A DNA stretch of 64,000 nt, from NCBI GenBank assembly GCA_037074705.1, contig CM073591.1, forward strand, positions 33,646,587 through 33,710,586, read 5' to 3'. Both the position numbers and the translations under genes were made by a program. The stretch's first letter is position 1; each line of letters opens with the position of its first letter. A model generated the notes under the pieces. That model was not told the origin of the DNA. It saw nothing but the letters and a program-made list of their open reading frames with translations, and searched no databases. Positions 58,447-64,000 of this stretch are shown in pieces. Source of the stretch: Zhengitettix transpicula. Its lineage: Eukaryota > Arthropoda > Insecta > Orthoptera > Tetrigidae.

Positions 58447-61400
58447 ACCCTGTTGGCAGCTACCATCGAACACCATCAAACAAATTTTAAAAAAATATTT
58501 ATTTTTAATTTTTTGATTTTTGTTACAATTGAGTATTTGAGTTCTGTGTGTTGGGTTTGAGGAATCCAATGCTTCATACAGATTATATAATGTTTGAAAT
58601 ATTCGCAGTTGTGTGGAGAAAGTTTAAAGAAAGAAGAAGAAAAGATTTCGATTAGAACAATTCTTAAACAATATGTGTAGCACAAAAATGTTTTCTACTT
58701 GAAAAAAATGCAAATTCGTATATATTATAAAATGTAAGGACAAAAATTTCACACCAAAACCAAAAAAAGTGAAAATGTAACGAGTGCCAGAATACAGTGA
58801 CGTTATTCTTTTTTATGGTTTCGGTAATAAGATTAAGGAGAGGGGGGTGGTAACAACCTTTGGCCCAGGAAAACTGTTGGCACTATGCCAGTGCTGTCAG
58901 ATTGGGTATTCTTCGAACAAATTCCTTTCGGTTTGTTCCAGTTCTTGTCACCCCTTTCCGTTCAGAGTATATCCGAACCTTAAGCACCGTAAAATTTGTC
59001 ACAGTCACTCGAAACAATTCCGAACCCAAAATCACAATAGCTCCTTGCGAAATGTTTTAGTCAATAGTAAATGTTTGCCTTTTTTTCTTCTTTTGCTCAC
59101 AGTCATACCTTTTGCAGAGATGCACAAAGGATCTTTGATTGCCATAGTTAAAGCGGCAATATTTTTTCCAACACATACAGTTAATTTCAGAGGTGAGCGG
59201 AGGCACAAAACATTGCCAGTCCTCCGTTAACATGAAGAAATGTACCTGCATTTAATGGTTAATAATCAGCCAAACATGGGAGTTATTATCGCTGGCGGCC
59301 TTGGGATACTGTTCGAAGACTCAACTTATTTTGAGAGGTGAAGTATGAGTAAAATGAGAGGCTTTGTTCAGGCTTCACATTTAGTATGTTTGGTAGCTTT
59401 ATAGTGGCAAAAAATGCCAGGATGTGAATGGACAAGGGGGCGGGTGAGTTTGCACAGAGGGAGAGCAGCTTTATATTTGAATCTCCAGTGCCTATTTTCA
59501 TCCTTCAAATTATTAATTATTTCTTTTGTCACAGAGTGTATGCTGTTGCTTGTTGGACTAATTTTGTAAGTGAATTATATTCCACGTGTGTATATATAGT
59601 GTTTATAACTTCAGTGACAATTTCATTTCTCCTTTGTGTCTGTTGGCCTATGCAGAGGTGGAAATAAGCAGATGTTGCAAGGCATCACATATAAATATTG
59701 TTGATTAATTTTACGAAATTGGAATCATATCTCGGTGTTCAAATTATTAAGTTGTAGTCAACTTTATGTTTTTATCAGTAATTTCCTGCTAACAATTTTG
59801 CGTATAAATGGAAAGTGGCCTAAGTTTTACCCTCCAACAGAAATTAAATTATTTAGGTCTTCTTCATCATTCTGAAGTGCAAAAAATAAATTTGTTTCTG
59901 GTTGGTTGAAAACTTTCAAAGCTAAAATTCAGTGCAATAGATTTTTTTAAAGTGTTAACGTAGTGTAGACAATAATGACAGCTTTAAGAGAGAAAGTTAT
60001 GAACTAGTTTTTTTTTAAAAGAAATGTGCCTGCAAATCTGTTTGTTTGTCCCAGCTGTGAAGCTCATGTTGCATTTATTTCTAGGAAATTTGTGAACATT
60101 ATGCTGGGGATGTGCAATTATGCAGCAGCGTGATATGTTGCACCAATTTTATACTGTTACTAAAATTTAGGCTTTATTTAGGTTTTTTTTATTTTTGTTC
60201 TGGTGTTGAAAGAGGATATAAGAGAGGACACTGGCACACTACTGTGAACTTGGTTACAATTGGTCTTTTGACAACTTCACTCAGTATGATAATTTATATT
60301 CCACTCAATCAGATTTATCCACATTTCCATGACCTAAAACATAAGAACTACTCAAAACTGAGGCCCTTCAAAATGTCTGTGTATTTGTAATGTGATGAAG
60401 TTTAGATACTTTTTTTTTGTCATAGTTTTTGTCATATTGTACTTAATTCCTTGTTTGAGTTTAACCACTTCACAGTTGTCTGCTAGTTTTCTATATTACA
60501 GCTATTTGGGTGGCTAAGTATGCCTGGTTCACTCCAAATTTAGGAGATGTTACATATTCTGTGTTAAAGCGTGTTGCTGATTGTGATTCTGGGTGTTATT
60601 TTATTTTACCATACATACATTCATTAACCACTTGCTCATGCCCTCTCCCAAACCTGAGAAGACTTAGTTTAATGTGGAAAAGGACAATAGGATAGTGGAA
60701 CTTTCAGCGTCAAGAGATATCTGAACAGGAAATGGTACTGTGCGCATCTTAAAAGTAAGTGGGCAGTTGCAGTGCCATCCAGTGAAACTGTGGTGTTTTT
60801 ATTCTTTGTCTAAATAAGGAAGTTCTTAGATGCAAAAATAAATAAAAAAGAAATTAAGCCAAAGTGTTTTTAAGATAATTTTGTGCTAAACAATATAACA
60901 GGAAGATTTTTTTTCTGTGCATGTGAGTCAACAACAATTCATAATATTGTTATATATTATATAAAAGTTAGAATAGTATCAAAACAAAAAACATAAAAAG
61001 AAGAACTTTATCCCTTTTAACTGTTGCAAAAAACTAGTATATAAAATGCATCTTGTTCATTGTGATTTTTAGGTTATTTGGACATGGAAGTCCAACTGTT
61101 GCTGTTAGTGTGAAAATTTGTAAAAGAAGCTAAAAGGGAAAAAGGACAACAGTTTTTGGTGAACTTTAAAGTAAAAAATTAATTTAACTGTGTTTCTTGC
61201 ACAAAAAAAGGAATTGTCATTTTTTGCAATCACAATTGTAACAATAATGAAAGGAAAATGAAAAATAACATGTCACAAAATATCCTGTTTGTCCCCTTAC
61301 GAGAAACCTGTTGAATTCATACCAGAAAACATACGTGAAAGGAGAAACGATGTATAATGTTGCTTGATTTATGTGAGCAAAAGATAGAGAGAGAATGTGT

Positions 61401-62830
61401 GCAGTATATCTGTTGAGTGAGTGTGTGGCAATAGTTCATTTGTAAATCATTTCTTGTCAAGAATATACTTTTTTTCTGGAAATGTTGTTTTCTTTTGTGT
61501 TTATATTAAATGTCTCTCCAAATATATTCCTTTCCACTTTCACCATAGCAAATAATTGTTTTTCATTTATCTTTGAAATCTTATAAATATGCCACACTGT
61601 TGGGTATTTTGGTAATTTTTATTTTAGTTTCACTTTGTATTGAAGAATTTGATTATAATTGAAATGATAATCAAATGTAAAAAATAATTTAAAATTAATT
61701 ATTAATATTTTCTTCAATAATTTGAGATACATTTTTGTTTGGAAATTGTGATTCTTTGTCACCTATTATGTAAGTTATAATTGAAGACAATTCATACTGT
61801 TATGAATAATTAAGGGATCTAAATGGTATTCCAGAATGTTGTACCTGTTACTGCTTAAAATAGTAGTATTTTCTTTGATCTGCTGATAACAACTGGCATA
61901 GTTGTGGGACACTTCTATGGATACCAATACTTTATTTTTGTAGGGCAATTTACGCTGGAATATTGTTCCTATAAGAAACAGTTCTCATTTGATATTTCAA
62001 TATTAATATCATTGCGGTTAAAAGAAATAACATGAAAATTTTATGAGAGAGCAATGTTCTAAAATTTTGTATGAAAGTCAAAATTAAAGAATGCCTAGAA
62101 CTTTTTATTAACCAACTAAATTTTAATTATCAGGAATTTATATTTGTATAATTTTGTTACAAGGAAATGGTAATCTGATTGTGTTGGCCATATAAAAATG
62201 TATTTGGAACAATTAGTATTTCGTAATTACCAAAATGGAATTGCAAAATAATTTTGTCAGATTTTACCAATAATTGAGATATTGCATAAGGAGAAAGTGA
62301 AAGTGCCTGAACAAAGTGAGTCAATGCAGTCATACCAATATATAATTATTAAACATGATAAAAGGAATGCTCCTGGATAAGAATACTCGTGGAATAGCTG
62401 CTTACAGTGTAGAAGAACAAATTATTATTATTATAATTACTTGGGAAGTATATGGATGGAACAAAGAGAGTGGACATTCTAAAGATTCGGTTAAAAGAGC
62501 GATTAGTGGAAAATGGTGAAGAGGATCCATGTGTATATATAAATATATCCTACCTTAACAGACGCACTAGCAAAATTGTTGAGTTTTTTCACAACAGGAA
62601 TTCAAGACTGCTTGGAAAAGAATTGTTATTGAAATGGTCACCACCTAAGGGACAGGCGGAATAATAAATTAAGTGTTGGAAACCTGAGAACTTTCTCAAC
62701 AGTTCACTAGGAAAAGTATAGAAATTAAAAAAGATTGAAAGTACATTTCAGGTGATATAAACCTGGTGAAGTATGATTTGGACCTTGTTTGAAAATAGGT
62801 TATATTATAGTAAAATTGTTAAACAATAAA
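58447..62830 (+). other. Galphaq: Presumed long 3' UTR of Gq alpha (8b form)
   Basis: CpG-poor sequence continues for about 4.4 kb. AATAAA occurs at 60837-60842 and at 62825-62830, the latter followed by a T/GT-rich stretch, so UTRs of about 2.4 or 4.4 kb are possible. Open frames inside (for example 148 codons at 58784-59230) have no coding character. The real end cannot be fixed from sequence alone. Confidence 0.45.
62825..62830 (+). terminator. Galphaq: Candidate distal poly(A) signal of Gq alpha
   Basis: AATAAA is followed about 30 bases later by a GTCAGGTTTTTTTT stretch suited to cleavage factor binding. CpG content rises about 100 bases further on, which would suit the end of a transcribed unit. 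Confidence 0.4.
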
Positions 62831-62949
62831 GACTGAAATATTACATTTCCAGATCAAATGTCAGGTTTTTTTTAACCCAAATTATATGATTTTATAAAAT
62901 TATTGTTATAGTGTGTGTAGTTTTCTGGAAACGTGAAAAATAAGTTAAT

Positions 62950-64000
62950 GAATTTCAATCATCCGTTGTAGATTTATTCAATGTACAAAACCTTTGTAAG
63001 ACAAACTACCATGATTCATATTGATTGACGGGAGAAATCGCACCAGGTAAGTCTGGTAATCAAAATTGATTGCGGTGAGTCTTTTACGGAAAAATTGGAG
63101 ATAACGATCGAACAGCGGATTCCATCCCCACTCCCCTGACAACCTGAAGAATATCGCTAACAATTCTTCCGCAGTGCATTTGCGCCCGAAAATAGAGGAA
63201 ACTGTGTCTTATTTAATTTATCAGCATTTAGTCATTGACACGCAATCCCGTCTGTGGATAAGAATAAAGTTCATATTCCTCTTGTTAAGGAGACACGGAA
63301 TACTTCCTCCGTCTTGTTGGAAATTCGCTATATAAAAAAACCTAATTATCAATTACTCGGGTAATTGACGCTTATCTATTTTATAAATAAAAACTAACAC
63401 ATTATACAAAAATTGTTCCCTAATATTTAACACTCCTGTATATCTAGTAAGCTAATTTTGTAAATACTAAATGTAAGAATTGACAATGCTAAATGAGTTT
63501 GTACAAAGATTTAGTGGCAATAAATAAAATATTAAACTTATAATTGTTAACGCTCTCTATCACCTCATTTCATAGTTTTCTATTTTATAGATATATTATA
63601 TAATATACATATCACATTTTTACTGGGCTTGGTAAGTGGTTAAAGAACGTGAAATCTAAAAGAAAACTTTTTTCAACCCTCATGTTAAATAAATAAAATT
63701 ATAAAACCCTGCTATTCCCTCTTGAAATATGAAAAAACATTTGTCCGCCCAAAAAATTTAATTTTAGTCATTTTGTCTTGCCTATGAGGGCGAAAAAATA
63801 AATCAAAGTATAAAAATTTATTTATAAAAAGAGCCAAAACACTAAAAATAGAATGCAAGATTACTCATTATGAAATTAAAACTTGAAAAATTAGATAAGA
63901 AAATAACAGAAACATTAACCATTTAGTGTTTAGTGGAGAATATACGCAACATAACTACATAAGTATCACACCAGAGGCGTCTGTTGGTTTCTAATTTGTC
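62950..64000. other. Downstream intergenic region
   Basis: CpG reappears between about 62.95 and 63.35 kb. No gene, and no convincing repeat, was recognised to the window end. Confidence 0.4.

Noticed and set aside
58784..59230. 148-codon plus-strand open frame after Gq exon 8b
   Set aside because: It lies in the presumed 3' UTR, has no domain or conserved composition, and its many Cys, Phe and His codons fit chance reading of non-coding DNA.

Overview
This window is nuclear DNA from an animal, most likely an insect. It is AT-rich, the genes are split by conventional GT/AG introns of 80 bases to more than 20 kb, polyadenylation signals are AATAAA, and the single-copy sequence is littered with short inverted-repeat elements and a decayed jockey-type LINE. 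The main gene is an arthropod-type heterotrimeric G-protein alpha-q gene. The density and style of the repeats made me think of a cockroach or termite, but that is an impression and not something I can prove.

Layout. (1) Bases 1-2878, plus strand: the last four and a bit exons of a divergent G-alpha gene; its 5' exons lie outside the window. Its exon lengths and intron phases match those of the alpha-q gene exactly, so the two are tandem paralogues about 20 kb apart. (2) Bases 5017-9848, minus strand, convergent with (1): the 3' six exons of a helical, possibly spectrin-repeat-like protein that I cannot name. I rebuilt it from small exons with compatible phases. (3) Bases 9849-22340: no certain gene; a GC-rich dispersed repeat, a frameshifted LINE reverse-transcriptase tail, inverted-repeat elements and simple repeats. 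(4) Bases 22340-62830, plus strand: the complete Gq alpha gene. Exon 1 sits in a CpG-rich promoter block, intron 1 is 21.6 kb, and three of the eight coding positions are occupied by two alternative exons each (4a/4b, 7a/7b, 8a/8b). Any one choice per position gives a 353-residue protein. One set resembles the photoreceptor-type isoform known from flies, the other the general isoform.

Biology. The Gq alpha product couples seven-helix receptors (rhodopsins among them) to phospholipase C beta at the plasma membrane. The alternative exons change the region around switch I, the guanine-ring loop and the receptor-contacting C terminus, so one locus yields functionally distinct transducers. The upstream paralogue keeps the GTPase motifs but has a C terminus unlike any standard class.

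Two signals stand out beyond the genes. First, CpG retention is strongly blocked: about 12.8-16.9 kb, 21.75-22.85 kb and 27.6-42.3 kb keep CpG, and the rest has lost it, with a compact CpG island at 41.69-41.93 kb shortly before Gq exon 2. Second, several unrelated inverted-repeat elements share a small module: CTGAAGA (or close), a short hairpin whose stem differs from copy to copy yet still pairs, then CGAAAC. It resembles part of a hammerhead-ribozyme core.
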